From Cyrtodaria siliqua (Eukaryota; Mollusca; Bivalvia; Adapedonta; Hiatellidae), in NCBI GenBank assembly GCA_037043455.1, contig JAWPHD010010245.1, positions 1 through 64,000 of the forward strand: DNA of 64,000 nt. Direction: 5' to 3'. Of this stretch, positions 44,902 to 58,797 are shown piece by piece; within the stretch, counting starts at the first letter, position 1; each line of letters begins with the position of its first letter. The notes below the pieces were generated by a model. The model was not told the DNA's origin, ran no database searches, and was given only the letters and a program-made list of their open reading frames with translations. The position numbers were made by a program, and so were the translations under genes.

Positions 44902-45210
44902 TTATAGCCGTTATTGGGTCATATTCCCAATGACAAAAGGTCGTATTCCCAATGACAAAACAAATCTTTTTTTCCCAATTTTGAGAAGGAAATTCCCAAT
45001 TGAAAGAAGAAAAAGAACACTTAAAAGTAGCAAAAATGTGACAAGTATGGAATATGAAATGCTTTTAAATGCCTCTGTTGATCTTGTTGTTTACGTAAGC
45101 AAGATACAATTATGAAATGTTTGACTGTTTTGTTGCCCAATTTTATGAAAAATCTTGCTAAAATTCCCAATTTTGAGGGTATGAGTTATGTACCCAAAAT
45201 GTAGAAAAAA
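44902..45210 (+). mobile_element. Fragment with repeated TTCCCAAT motifs
   Basis: CATATTCCCAATGACAAAA is duplicated at 44921 and 44941, followed by TTTTCCCAATTTTGAGAAGG and AATTCCCAATT. The same wording occurs at 35580-35625. Looks like part of a DNA transposon body, but no ends were found. Confidence 0.4.
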
Positions 45211-45229
45211 AGCATTGCACCATGACAAC

Positions 45230-45575
45230 GTTGACATGACCATACTAAAATATAAAGGTCAAGGTCACACTGACGGTCTATGAGTTAAATACTCATTATT
45301 TTTCTACACAAAAACAATGTTGGCTATAACTTTTCATTTCTGCATCAAACTTTCAATGTATACTTATGATGACAACATTGAGTCATACATGGCATACTAA
45401 AATATAAAGGTCAAGGTCACATTGAAGGTCATTATGTGGGTTAAAATACTCATTGTTTCTTCACGAAAACTTTGTCAAGCCAGTTTGTCAAGGTCATTCA
45501 TCTGGGTCCAGAAAACTTATTATACTGACAAAGCCCTGACGGACAACACACATGTTCCGCGGAACACCCATCTAG
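45230..45575 (-). mobile_element. Dispersed repeat ending TGTTCCGCGGAACA
   Basis: Inverted relative of 19725-20020, with the palindrome at about 45551-45566. An internal duplication of AAATATAAAGGTCAAGGTC occurs at about 45249 and 45401. Confidence 0.65.
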
Positions 45576-45769
45576 TATTTTAACACAATTATGGCCCCTT
45601 TAATGCTTATAACAAGTATTTAAAAAAAAATTAAGAGGAACCTAAAGCACCTATAACACTGAAAACCCGATTTTCTTTTCGTACATATTTCTCTGTTTTG
45701 TTTATTTTTGTCTATAAAAATCTTATCTAAAATAAAAAGGGCTGCAGCTTACGATATTTTGTATGTAGC

Positions 45770-46015
45770 ATTGTCTGTAGTCTTCTACCAAATTTGTTCA
45801 AATGGTGACCCTGGGGTCAGAATTGGACCCAACCTGGGGGTCACAAGAGGGTTTGGGTGGGGCCCCTGATTCATAACTTAGTAATGGTTGAGATCCCCAC
45901 CCAATAGCCATATATATACACTAACTGGGCATGAACATAAAACCATCCAACTAGCATAGACACCAGGTTCCTTCCCCACCCCTGGTGACATAGCCCCTTG
46001 GTCATAACTTGGAAA
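45770..46015 (-). mobile_element. Single inverted copy of the 133-bp repeat family
   Basis: On the minus strand it reads as the 8610-9425 unit (GGGATCTCAACCATTACT; TGCCCAGTTAGTG). Confidence 0.65.
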
Positions 46016-46019
46016 CTAT

Positions 46020-46523
46020 TGTATCTTGGGTAGTACATCACAACATCTCTAAAAGCATATGTGGATTGACCTTCACCTTCCACTAGTCCAAAGTGGTGCT
46101 GCATTTATTCACTATATTATCCACTAGTCGGATGGTTCTGCATTTATTTACTATATTATCCACTAGTCAGGCATTCCATTTACTACATTTACTATACAAA
46201 TGTGCATGTGACCTTGACCTTTTAGGTTGTGATATCCTAAATATAGCTTGGGCTTTGCCACGCCCCTTTCCAGGAGTGACCTGAGTCAGAAGTGAAAGGT
46301 CCCAAAAATTAAATCACGTCTGATAAATGTTTCAAAATACATTTTCAGATTTGTTAATTAATAAATATTATAACCTCTACTAAATTGAGGGCATTTAATT
46401 TTACCAAAATTATTTTTTTAAACATGAAATTGTGAGCTTAACCCCCACTCAAAAACAGGTAAATCTTTACTGCGGTTTTGCATGTAAACAAATATGGCGG
46501 CCCCCACGGAAAGTTCTGTAGGG
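46020..46523. repeat. Diverged partial copy of the array unit
   Basis: TCTTGGGTAGTACATCACAAC, CCACTAGTC...GCATTTATT and the 46195-46520 segment (TTTCCAGGAGTGACCTGAG, GTAAACAAATATGGCGG) match parts of the 2.14-kb units at about 90% by eye. It lacks the segment corresponding to about 47755-48590, so it shows a shorter version of the unit. Confidence 0.8.
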
Positions 46524-46982
46524 GGTCATATACCACTATTGCATTTTACATAGGGTTACATTATAGCCTTTTGGCCCTAAAACACATTTTACATACCCAA
46601 GGGAACCTTTTAGGCTACTTTATTTTCAAGAACTATCCTAGACACACTTAAAAAAGTGAAAATAATTGGGGGTTTTGTAATGCTTTCACCTACTTTCGGT
46701 TTGATGAAGGTGCTGACCGTCGGGCTCGCAGCAAATAAATGTGAATTTCTGACAATTTACTATACCTGCAATTTTCTCAATAAAATAGCCCAGATGCAAG
46801 AACAAATACAGTGTTTTTTTTTTATCACCTACACATATTATTTTGACATTTTATGTACACCAGTTATGATTAAGGCAATTCTACCCAATCAGAAAATAGC
46901 TCTTTCGAAAAAGATATACCCTAATACACCCTATACTTTTTTCAGCCAATCAGCAGCCCCAAAACAATAGTGGTATGTGACC
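46524..46982. mobile_element. 459-bp TIR element in the diverged unit, 5-bp TSD TAGGG
   Basis: Ends GGTCATATACCACTATTG and, inverted, GGTCACATACCACTATTG (one mismatch). TAGGG at 46519-46523 and 46983-46987. Array units show the empty site TGTAGGGGAAACCTG. A 104-codon plus frame inside is not recognisable. Confidence 0.85.
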
Positions 46983-46987
46983 TAGGG

Positions 46988-47641
46988 GAAACCTGGGGGG
47001 GCACTCCTCAGTTTCGCATGAATGTCCATGGTGTAAATCAGAAAGAAATCAACTAAGCATCTTTTAGGTTCATGGATGGTCTTTATAATAATTATGAAGC
47101 ACATGTTTGATGTTTTTTTCAGTTTTGATTACTTCTAAGTTTATTTTGGTGTATTGGAATATGCATTCTTTGGGTTTTTTGGAGGCTATAAATAGAAAAA
47201 TGTGAACCAATCAAAAACTTCCTAAAAGTAGTTAAAATGGCTGATTTTCACTGACGAGGAGATCAACGTGGAATAACTTTTTAAAATGGCGGACTAGGTA
47301 TGTAAAATTTAGCATTTCCTGAGTGCAGACATGACCGTGATATGTGTAGGAATTTTTTTAATTTTTATTTATTGACATTTGAAATATTGGTAAAATTGCA
47401 TTTTTAGCATGTTTTAAGGGGTGGGGTAATCTTAAAGAAATGTGACTAAAGTTGTACAGAAAATGCTTTTTGATACTTTTATTTGGTATGGAAACATGGG
47501 TAATTTTATTGTCTTCTAAGAAATGTATGACGCAATGATGATGTGATTTATTTTTGCTCAAGGATTCAGGCTAAGAGCTTGTCATGGGTTTGATGATTGA
47601 GAAATGTACATTAAACTGTGGAGTATTTTGACGTATTTAGG
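46988..47641. other. Unique-looking AT-rich sequence between diverged copy and array
   Basis: After AAACCTG the sequence departs from the array unit. No gene recognised. It joins the array at GTATTTAGGTCAGTCTCAG. Confidence 0.4.
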
Positions 47642-48065
47642 TCAGTCTCAGTGTATGCACTAGACCTTTCAAACATTGCTTATAGTTCTATCTTGGGTAG
47701 TACATCGCAACATCTTAAAAAAGCAAACGTGAATGTGATCTTCACCTTCCAAGCAAAGAGCAGGTAAGGAAACATTCTATTTTGACGTAGTTGTCTTGTG
47801 TAGAGCGTCTTTTTAGATGTATGGATTTTATCTATGAACTTGACCTACTTATTTGGGAGTGATTTTGTTTTTGTTTTAAAGAATGTCATTTTGTTTTTAA
47901 AAGAATGCACATCAGCAAAATGTAAACGCGATTATTTTTAGTTATTAATGTTTACAAACTTCATTTAACAACATTTACCTTTAATTTCTGTGTCTCGTCC
48001 CAAGACACCTGTGTGGTTGCCGGGGTAGAATACAACCACTGCAAACACACCGTCACATGCAGAGG

Positions 48066-48083
48066 CCCCCCCCCCCCCCCCCC
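48066..48083. repeat. C tract, unit 1 (18 C)
   Basis: Follows CACATGCAGAGG. Equivalent tracts: 50205-50225 (21), 52347-52363 (17), 54482-54494 (13), 56612-56629 (18), 58765-58794 (30), 60911-60924 (14), 63034-63067 (34). Confidence 0.95.
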
Positions 48084-48201
48084 ACCCAATTCATATTGAT
48101 TTTGTCATAATTTTTTATCATGATCATTCAAGGTCTTTATCATGACACCGTGTATGCAAGCATGGAAACATGGCTCCATCGTAAATGGAGTGTGTACTGT
48201 A

Positions 48202-48455
48202 GAATTTGCAGCAACTCTGCAGTTCTGTAAGTAACAAGGTTCTAGGCCCATTCTACGTATTTTTTCTTGATGTAAACGGAGGAATGGAGGAATGAGTCTG
48301 GCATATTCATTCCTGTTAGGCGCCATATAACCTTTTATGTGTTGATGCGCGCGCCTTTAAACCCAATTCAATTCGTCCCGAGATGTGAATTCACTGATTA
48401 CCTACTAGTCTGGTCATGTGCTGCGTTTATTCACTATATAATCCAATAGTCCGGC
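48202..48455. repeat. Internal 250-bp segment, first copy in unit 1
   Basis: AATTTGCAGCAACTCTGCAG through TCCATTTACTAC. It recurs at 48772-49020 at about 90% identity, with the differences GCGCGCGCC versus GCGGGCGCC and a 20-bp deletion (TAAACGGAGGAATGGAGG-like sequence missing in the second copy). Both copies exist in each array unit. Confidence 0.85.
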
Positions 48456-48750
48456 ATCCATTTACTACATTATCCACTAGTCAGGCATTCATTTACTATA
48501 GTATCCACCAGTCAGGCATTCATTGACTATATTATCCACTAGTATTGTCCACTAGTCCTTTAGTGGAGCTGCATTTATTTACTATACTATCCACTAGTCC
48601 TTTAGTGGAGCTGCATTTATTCTCTATATTACCCACTAGTCCTTTAGTGGGTGCTGCATTTATTTACTATACTGCCCACTAGTCCTTTAGTGGTGCTGCA
48701 TTTATTCACTATATTATCCACTAGTCCGGCATTCCATTTACTACACAAAT
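48456..48750. repeat. 40-50-bp hairpin-capable repeats (CCACTAGTCCTTTAGTGG)
   Basis: Repeats of CCACTAGTCCTTTAGTGG followed by (A/T)GCTGCATTTATT. Each CCACTA...TAGTGG can form a 6-bp stem. Four such hairpins per unit in units 1-4. Units 5-8 show partial homogenisation (GTGGTGCTG replacing GTGGAGCTG or GTGGGTGCTG), and unit 7 lacks one TCCTTTAG. Confidence 0.9.
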
Positions 48751-49448
48751 GTGCATGTGACCTTGACCTTGAATTTGCAGCAACTCTGCAGTTCTGTAGG
48801 TAACAAGGTTCTAAGCCCATTCTACATATTTTTTCTTGATGAGTCTGTCATATTCATTCCTGTTAGGCGCCATATAACCTTTCATGTGTTGGTGCGGGCG
48901 CCTTTAAACCCAATTCAATTCTATTCATCCCGAGATGTGAATTCACTGATTATCTACTAGTCGGGTCATTTGCTGCGTTTATTCACTATATAATCCAATA
49001 GTCAGGCATCCATTTACTACAATAACTATATAAATGTGCCTGCGACCTTGACCTTGTTGGTTGTGGTATCCTAAATATAGCATGGACTTGGCCACCCCCC
49101 TTTCCAGGAGTGACCTGAGCCAGAAGTGAAAGGTCCCAAAAATTAAATCACGTCTGATAAATGTTTCAAAATACATTTTCAGATTTGTTAATTAATAAAT
49201 AACCTCTACTAAATTGAGGGCATTTAATTTTACCAAAAGTATTTTTTAAACATGAAATTGTGAGCTAAACCCCCACTCAAAAACAGGTAAATCTTTACTG
49301 CGGTTTTGCATGTAAACAAATATGGCGGCCCCCATGGAAAGTTCTGTAGGGGAAACCTGCTGAATTTTAAATTTTAGCACATTGGACTTGGACTCATCTT
49401 GAAAATAAGACGCATCTTTCTGAATTTGCAAATGTGCATGTGACCTTG

Positions 49449-49729
49449 ACCCTTCAATCCTCCGTGGTGCCACTGAGTTCCGTCGGTGTGTTCTTGGGCA
49501 AGACATTTTACCTTAGCCTCGTCCGTCGGATGGGGACGTAAACCGGGCGGTCCCGTGTATCGGTCTATCTTCCGAGCACGTTAAAGAACCATAGGAATCT
49601 ATTCGATAATAAGAGTAGGGCAGGTTCCCGGATTCCTATGTATCCTTCCCCTCTCTCTGGGGCGGCTCTAAATAACCTATACTGTGTTGATGAGCCGTTA
49701 AACAACATTCAATTCAATTCAATTCAATC
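49449..49729 (+). mobile_element. 5'-truncated SINE inside each array unit
   Basis: Starts with TTCAATCCTCCGTGGTGCC (remains of a box-B region). It continues GTCCGTCGGATGGGGACG, GAGCACGTTAAAGAACC and AGAGTAGGGCAGGTTCCCGG, and ends GAGCCGTTAAACAAC plus (ATTCA)n. The GACGT...GCACGTTAAAGAACC core resembles a conserved central domain shared by many marine-invertebrate SINEs (possibly MetaSINE-like; from memory). Further copies: 51591-51871, 53729-54009, 55856-56136, 57997-58277, 60155-60435, 62278-62558. The copies are part of the unit, so one insertion was amplified with the array. Confidence 0.85.
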
Positions 49730-52700
49730 AAAGGGCAGATAACTTAATATTTTTTTTTGCATTAAATTTGTGTATTTAGGTCAGTCTCAGTGTATGCACT
49801 AGACCTTTCAAACATTGCTTATAGTTCTATCTTGGGTAGTACATCGCAACATCTCAAAAAAGCAAACGTGAATGTGATCTTCACCTTCCAAGCAAAGAGC
49901 AGGTAAGGAAACATTCTATTTTGACGTAGTTGTCTTGTGTAGAGCGTCTTTTTAGATGTATGGATTTTATCTATGAACTTGACCTACTTATTTGGGAGTG
50001 ATTTTGTTTTTGTTTTAAAGAATGTCATTTTGTTTTTAAAAGAATGCACATCAGCAAAATGTAAACGCGATTATTTTTAGTTATTAATGTTTACAAACTT
50101 CATTTAACAACATTTACCTTTAATTTCTGTGTCTCGTCCCAAGACACCTGTGTGGTTGCCGGGGTAGAATACAACCACTGCAAACACACCGTCACATGCA
50201 GAGGCCCCCCCCCCCCCCCCCCCCCACCCAATTCATATTGATTTTGTCATAATTTTTTATCATGATCATTCAAGGTCTTTATCATGACACCGTGTATGCA
50301 AGCATGGAAACATGGCTCCATCGTAAATGGAGTGTGTACTGTAGAATTTGCAGCAACTCTGCAGTTCTGTAAGTAACAAGGTTCTAGGCCCATTCTACGT
50401 ATTTTTTCTTGATGTAAATGGAGGAATGGAGGAATGAGTCTGGCATATTCATTCCTGTTAGGCGCCATATAACCTTTTATGTGTTGATGCGCGCGCCTTT
50501 AAACCCAATTCAATTCGTCCCGAGATGTGAATTCACTGATTACCTACTAGTCTGGTCATGTGCTGCGTTTATTCACTATATAATCCAATAGTCCGGCATC
50601 CATTTACTACATTATCCACTAGTCAGGCATTCATTTACTATAGTATCCACCAGTCAGGCATTCATTGACTATATTATCCACTAGTATTGTCCACTAGTCC
50701 TTTAGTGGAGCTGCATTTATTTACTATACTATCCACTAGTCCTTTAGTGGAGCTGCATTTATTCTCTATATTACCCACTAGTCCTTTAGTGGGTGCTGCA
50801 TTTATTTACTATACTGCCCACTAGTCCTTTAGTGGTGCTGCATTTATTCACTATATTATCCACTAGTCCGGCATTCCATTTACTACACAAATGTGCATGT
50901 GACCTTGACCTTGAATTTGCAGCAACTCTGCAGTTCTGTAGGTAACAAGGTTCTAAGCCCATTCTACATATTTTTTCTTGATGAGTCTGTCATATTCATT
51001 CCTGTTAGGCGCCATATAACCTTTCATGTGTTGGTGCGGGCGCCTTTAAACCCAATTCAATTCTATTCATCCCGAGATGTGAATTCACTGATTATCTACT
51101 AGTCGGGTCATTTGCTGCGTTTATTCACTATATAATCCAATAGTCAGGCATCCATTTACTACAATAACTATATAAATGTGCCTGCGACCTTGACCTTGTT
51201 GGTTGTGGTATCCTAAATATAGCATGGACTTGGCCACCCCCCTTTCCAGGAGTGACCTGAGCCAGAAGTGAAAGGTCCCAAAAATTAAATCACGTCTGAT
51301 AAATGTTTCAAAATACATTTTCAGATTTGTTAATTAATAAATAACCTCTACTAAATTGAGGGCATTTAATTTTACCAAAAGTATTTTTTAAACATGAAAT
51401 TGTGAGCTAAACCCCCACTCAAAAACAGGTAAATCTTTACTGCGGTTTTGCATGTAAACAAATATGGCGGCCCCCATGGAAAGTTCTGTAGGGGAAACCT
51501 GCTGAATTTTAAATTTTAGCACATTGGACTTGGACTCATCTTGAAAATAAGACGCATCTTTCTGAATTTGCAAATGTGCATGTGACCTTGACCCTTCAAT
51601 CCTCCGTGGTGCCACTGAGTTCCGTCGGTGTGTTCTTGGGCAAGACATTTTACCTTAGCCTCGTCCGTCGGATGGGGACGTAAACCGGGCGGTCCCGTGT
51701 ATCGGTCTATCTTCCGAGCACGTTAAAGAACCATAGGAATCTATTCGATAATAAGAGTAGGGCAGGTTCCCGGATTCCTATGTATCCTTCCCCTCTCTCT
51801 GGGGCGGCTCTAAATAACCTATACTGTGTTGATGAGCCGTTAAACAACATTCAATTCAATTCAATTCAATCAAAGGGCAGATAACTTAATTTTTTTTTTT
51901 GCATTAAATTTGTGTATTTAGGTCAGTCTCAGTGTATGCACTAGACCTTTCAAACATTGCTTATAGTTCTATCTTGGGTAGTACATCGCAACATCTCAAA
52001 AAAGCAAACGTGAATGTGATCTTCACCTTCCAAGCAAAGAGCAGGTAAGGAAACATTCTATTTTGACGTAGTTGTCTTGTGTAGAGCGTCTTTTTAGATG
52101 TATGGATTTTATCTATGAACTTGACCTACTTATTTGGGAGTGATTTTGTTTTTGTTTTAAAGAATGTCATTTTGTTTTTAAAAGAATGCACATCAGCAAA
52201 ATGTAAACGCGATTATTTTTAGTTATTAATGTTTACAAACTTCATTTAACAACATTTACCTTTAATTTCTGTGTCTCGTCCCAAGACACCTGTGTGGTTG
52301 CCGGGGTAGAATACAACCACTGCAAACACACCGTCACATGCAGAGGCCCCCCCCCCCCCCCCCACCCAATTCATATTGATTTTGTCATAATTTTTTATCA
52401 TGATCATTCAAGGTCTTTATCATGACACCGTGTATGCAAGCATGGAAACATGGCTCCATCGTAAATGGAGTGTGTACTGTAGAATTTGCAGCAACTCTGC
52501 AGTTCTGTAAGTAACAAGGTTCTAGGCCCATTCTACGTATTTTTTCTTGATGTAAACGGAGGAATGGAGGAATGAGTCTGGCATATTCATTCCTGTTAGG
52601 CGCCATATAACCTTTTATGTGTTGATGCGCGCGCCTTTAAACCCAATTCAATTCGTCCCGAGATGTGAATTCACTGATTACCTACTAGTCTGGTCATGTG

Positions 52701-55700
52701 CTGCGTTTATTCACTATATAATCCAATAGTCCGGCATCCATTTACTACATTATCCACTAGTCAGGCATTCATTTACTATAGTATCCACCAGTCAGGCATT
52801 CATTGACTATATTATCCACTAGTATTGTCCACTAGTCCTTTAGTGGAGCTGCATTTATTTACTATACTATCCACTAGTCCTTTAGTGGAGCTGCATTTAT
52901 TCTCTATATTACCCACTAGTCCTTTAGTGGGTGCTGCATTTATTTACTATACTGCCCACTAGTCCTTTAGTGGTGCTGCATTTATTCACTATATTATCCA
53001 CTAGTCCGGCATTCCATTTACTACACAAATGTGCATGTGACCTTGACCTTGAATTTGCAGCAACTCTGCAGTTCTGTAGGTAACAAGGTTCTAAGCCCAT
53101 TCTACATATTTTTTCTTGATGAGTCTGTCATATTCATTCCTGTTAGGCGCCATATAACCTTTCATGTGTTGGTGCGGGCGCCTTTAAACCCAATTCAATT
53201 CTATTCATCCCGAGATGTGAATTCACTGATTATCTACTAGTCGGGTCATTTGCTGCGTTTATTCACTATATAATCCAATAGTCAGGCATCCATTTACTAC
53301 AATAACTATATAAATGTGCCTGCGACCTTGACCTTGTTGGTTGTGGTATCCTAAATATAGCATGGACTTGGCCACCCCCCTTTCCAGGAGTGACCTGAGC
53401 CAGAAGTGAAAGGTCCCAAAAATTAAATCACGTCTGATAAATGTTTCAAAATACATTTTCAGATTTGTTAATTAATAAATAACCTCTACTAAATTGAGGG
53501 CATTTAATTTTACCAAAAGTATTTTTTAAACATGAAATTGTGAGCTAAACCCCCACTCAAAAACAGGTAAATCTTTACTGCGGTTTTGCATGTAAACAAA
53601 TATGGCGGCCCCCATGGAAAGTTCTGTAGGGGAAACCTGCTGAATTTTAAATTTTAGCACATTGGACTTGGACTCATCTTGAAAATAAGACGCATCTTTC
53701 TGAATTTGCAAATGTGCATGTGACCTTGACCCTTCAATCCTCCGTGGTGCCACTGAGTTCCGTCGGTGTGTTCTTGGGCAAGACATTTTACCTTAGCCTC
53801 GTCCGTCGGATGGGGACGTAAACCGGGCGGTCCCGTGTATCGGTCTATCTTCCGAGCACGTTAAAGAACCATAGGAATCTATTCGATAATAAGAGTAGGG
53901 CAGGTTCCCGGATTCCTATGTATCCTTCCCCTCTCTCTGGGGCGGCTCTAAATAACCTATACTGTGTTGATGAGCCGTTAAACAACATTCAATTCAATTC
54001 AATTCAATCAAAGGGCAGATAACTTAATATTTTTTTTTGCATTAAATTTGTGTATTTAGGTCAGTCTCAGTGTATGCACTAGACCTTTCAAACATTGCTT
54101 ATAGTTCTATCTTGGGTAGTACATCGCAACATCTCAAAAAAGCAAACGTGAATGTGATCTTCACCTTCCAAGCAAAGAGCAGGTAAGGAAACATTCTATT
54201 TTGACGTAGTCTTGTGTAGAGCGTCTTTTTAGATGTATGGATTTTATCTATGAACTTGACCTACTTATTTGGGAGTGATTTTGTTTTTGTTTTAAAGAAT
54301 GTCATTTTGTTTTTAAAAGAATGCACATCAGCAAAATGTAAACGCGATTATTTTTAGTTATTAATGTTTACAAACTTCATTTAACAACATTTACCTTTAA
54401 TTTCTGTGTCTCGTCCCAAGACACCTGTGTGGTTGCCGGGGTAGAATACAACCACTGCAAACACACCGTCACATGCAGAGGCCCCCCCCCCCCCAATTCA
54501 TATTGATTTTGTCATAATTTTTTATCATGATCATTCAAGGTCTTTATCATGACACCGTGTATGCAAGCATGGAAACATGGCTCCATCGTAAATGGAGTGT
54601 GTACTGTAGAATTTGCAGCAACTCTGCAGTTCTGTAAGTAACAAGGTTCTAGGCCCATTCTACGTATTTTTTCTTGATGTAAATGGAGGAATGGAGGAAT
54701 GAGTCTGGCATATTCATTCCTGTTAGGCGCCATATAACCTTTTATGTGTTGATGCGCGCGCCTTTAAACCCAATTCAATTCGTCCCGAAATGTGAATTCA
54801 CTGATTACCTACTAGTCTGGTCATGTGCTGCGTTTATTCACTATATAATCCAATAGTCCGGCATCCATTTACTACATTATCCACTAGTCAGGCATTCATT
54901 TACTATAGTATCCACCAGTCAGGCATTCATTGACTATATTATCCACTAGTATTGTCCACTAGTCCTTTAGTGGAGCTGCATTTATTTACTATACTATCCA
55001 CTAGTCCTTTAGTGGAGCTGCATTTATTCTCTATATTACCCACTAGTCCTTTAGTGGGTGCTGCATTTATTTACTATACTGCCCACTAGTCCTTTAGTGG
55101 TGCTGCATTTATTCACTATATTATCCACTAGTCCGGCATTCCATTTACTACACAAATGTGCATGTGACCTTGACCTTGAATTTGCAGCAACTCTGCAGTT
55201 CTGTAGGTAACAAGGTTCTAAGCCCATTCTACATATTTTTTCTTGATGAGTCTGTCATATTCATTCCTGTTAGGCGCCATATAACCTTTCATGTGTTGGT
55301 GCGGGCGCCTTTAAACCCAATTCAATTCTATTCATCCCGAGATGTGAATTCACTGATTATCTACTAGTCGGGTCATTTGCTGCGTTTATTCACTATATAA
55401 TCCAATAGTCAGGCATCCATTTACTACAATAACTATATAAATGTGCCTGCGACCTTGACCTTGTTGGTTGTGGTATCCTAAATATAGCATGGACTTGGCC
55501 ACCCCCCTTTCCAGGAGTGACCTGAGCCAGAAGTGAAAGGTCCCAAAAATTAAATCACGTCTGATAAATGTTTCAAAATACATTTTCAGATTTGTTAATT
55601 AATAAATAACCTCTACTAAATTGAGGGCATTTAATTTTACCAAAAGTATTTTTTAAACATGAAATTGTGAGCTAAACCCCCACTCAAAAACAGGTAAATC

Positions 55701-58700
55701 TTTACTGCGGTTTTGCATGTAAACAAATATGGCGGCCCCCATGGAAAGTTCTGTAGGGGAAACCTGCTGAATTTTAAATTTTAGCACATTGGACTTGGAC
55801 TCATCTTGAAAATAAGACGCATCTTTCTGAATTTGCAAATGTGCATGTGACCTTGACCCTTCAATCCTCCGTGGTGCCACTGAGTTCCGTCGGTGTGTTC
55901 TTGGGCAAGACATTTTACCTTAGCCTCGTCCGTCGGATGGGGACGTAAACCGGGCGGTCCCGTGTATCGGTCTATCTTCCGAGCACGTTAAAGAACCATA
56001 GGAATCTATTCGATAATAAGAGTAGGGCAGGTTCCCGGATTCCTATGTATCCTTCCCCTCTCTCTGGGGCGGCTCTAAATAACCTATACTGTGTTGATGA
56101 GCCGTTAAACAACATTCAATTCAATTCAATTCAATCAAAGGGCAGATAACTTAATATTTTTTTTTGCATTAAATTTGTGTATTTAGGTCAGTCTCAGTGT
56201 ATGCACTAGACCTTTCAAACATTGCTTATAGTTCTATCTTGGGTAGTACATCGCAACATCTCAAAAAAGCAAACGTGAATGTGATCTTCACCTTCCAAGC
56301 AAAGAGCAGGTAAGGAAACATTCTATTTTGACGTAGTTGTCTTGTGTAGAGCGTCTTTTTAGATGTATGGATTTTATCTATGAACTTGACCTACTTATTT
56401 GGGAGTGATTTTGTTTTTGTTTTAAAGAATGTCATTTTGTTTTTAAAAGAATGCACATCAGCAAAATGTAAACGCGATTATTTTTAGTTATTAATGTTTA
56501 CAAACTTCATTTAACAACATTTACCTTTAATTTCTGTGTCTCGTCCCAAGACACCTGTGTGGTTGCCGGGGTAGAATACAACCACTGCAAACACACCGTC
56601 ACATGCAGAGGCCCCCCCCCCCCCCCCCCAAACCCAATTCATATTGATTTTGTCATAATTTTTTATCATGATCATTCAAGGTCTTTATCATGACACCGTG
56701 TATGCAAGCATGGAAACATGGCTCCATCGTAAATGGAGTGTGTACTGTAGAATTTGCAGCAACTCTGCAGTTCTGTAAGTAACAAGGTTCTAGGCCCATT
56801 CTACGTATTTTTTCTTGATGTAAATGGAGGAATGGAGGAATGAGTCTGGCATATTCATTCCTGTTAGGCGCCATATAACCTTTTATGTGTTGATGCGCGC
56901 GCCTTTAAACCCAATTCAATTCGTCCCGAGATGTGAATTCACTGATTACCTACTAGTCTGGTCATGTGCTGCGTTTATTCACTATATAATCCAATAGTCC
57001 GGCATCCATTTACTACATTATCCACTAGTCAGGCATTCATTTACTATAGTATCCACCAGTCAGGCATTCATTGACTATATTATCCACTAGTATTGTCCAC
57101 TAGTCCTTTAGTGGAGCTGCATTTATTTACTATACTATCCACTAGTCCTTTAGTGGAGCTGCATTTATTCTCTATATTACCCACTAGTCCCTTTAGTGGT
57201 GCTGCATTTATTTACTATACTGCCCACTAGTCCTTTAGTGGTGCTGCATTTATTCACTATATTATCCACTAGTCCGGCATTCCATTTACTACACAAATGT
57301 GCATGTGACCTTGACCTTGAATTTGCAGCAACTCTGCAGTTCTGTAGGTAACAAGGTTCTAAGCCCATTCTACATATTTTTTCTTGATGAGTCTGTCATA
57401 TTCATTCCTGTTAGGCGCCATATAACCTTTCATGTGTTGGTGCGGGCGCCTTTAAACCCAATTCAATTCTATTCATCCCGAGATGTGAATTCACTGATTA
57501 TCTACTAGTCGGGTCATTTGCTGCGTTTATTCACTATATAATCCAATAGTCAGGCATCCATTTACTACAATAACTATATAAATGTGCCTGCGACCTTGAC
57601 CTTGTTGGTTGTGGTATCCTAAATATAGCATGGACTTGGCCACACCCCTTTCCAGGAGTGACCTGAGCCAGAAGTGAAAGGTCCCAAAAATTAAATCACG
57701 TCTGATAAATGTTTCAAAATACATTTTCAGATTTGTTAATTAATAAATAACCTCTACTAAATTGAGGGCATTTAATTTTACCAAAAGTATTTTTTAAACA
57801 TGAAATTGTGAGCTAAACCCCCACTCAAAAACAGGTAAATCTTTACTGCGGTTTTGCATGTAAACAAATATGGCGGCCCCCATGGAAAGTTCTGTAGGGG
57901 AAACCTGCTGAATTTTAAATTTTAGCACATTGGACTTGGACTCATCTTGAAAATAAGACGCATCTTTCTGAATTTGCAAATGTGCATGTGACCTTGACCC
58001 TTCAATCCTCCGTGGTGCCACTGAGTTCCGTCGGTGTGTTCTTGGGCAAGACATTTTACCTTAGCCTCGTCCGTCGGATGGGGACGTAAACCGGGCGGTC
58101 CCGTGTATCGGTCTATTTTCCGAGCACGTTAAAGAACCATAGGAATCTATTCGATAATAAGAGTAGGGCAGGTTCCCGGATTCCTATGTATCCTTCCCCT
58201 CTCTCTGGGGCGGCTCTAAATAACCTATACTGTGTTGATGAGCCGTTAAACAACATTCAATTCAATTCAATTCAATCAAAGGGCAGATAACTTAATATTT
58301 TTTTTTGCATTAAATTTGTGTATTTAGGTCAGTCTCAGTGTATGCACTAGACCTTTCAAACATTGCTTATAGTTCTATCTTGGGTAGTACATCGCAACAT
58401 CTCAAAAAAGCAAACGTGAATGTGATCTTCACCTTCCAAGCAAAGAGCAGGTAAGGAAACATTCTATTTTGACGTAGTTGTCTTGTGTAGAGCGTCTTTT
58501 TAGATGTATGGATTTTATCTATGAACTTGACCTACTTATTTGGGAGTGATTTTGTTTTTGTTTTAAAGAATGTCATTTTGTTTTTAAAAGAATGCACATC
58601 AGCAAAATGTAAACGCGATTATTTTTATTTATTAATGTTTACAAACTTCATTTAACAACATTTACCTTTAATTTCTGTGTCTCGTCCCAAGACACCTGTG

Positions 58701-58762
58701 TGGTTGCCGGGGTAGAATACAACCACTGCAAACACACCGTCACATGCAGAGGCACATGCAGA

Positions 58763-58797
<35 letters not shown>

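Noticed and set aside
46656..46970. 104-codon frame in the TIR element at 46524-46982
   Set aside because: No transposase motif; starts and ends inside a non-coding MITE-like element.
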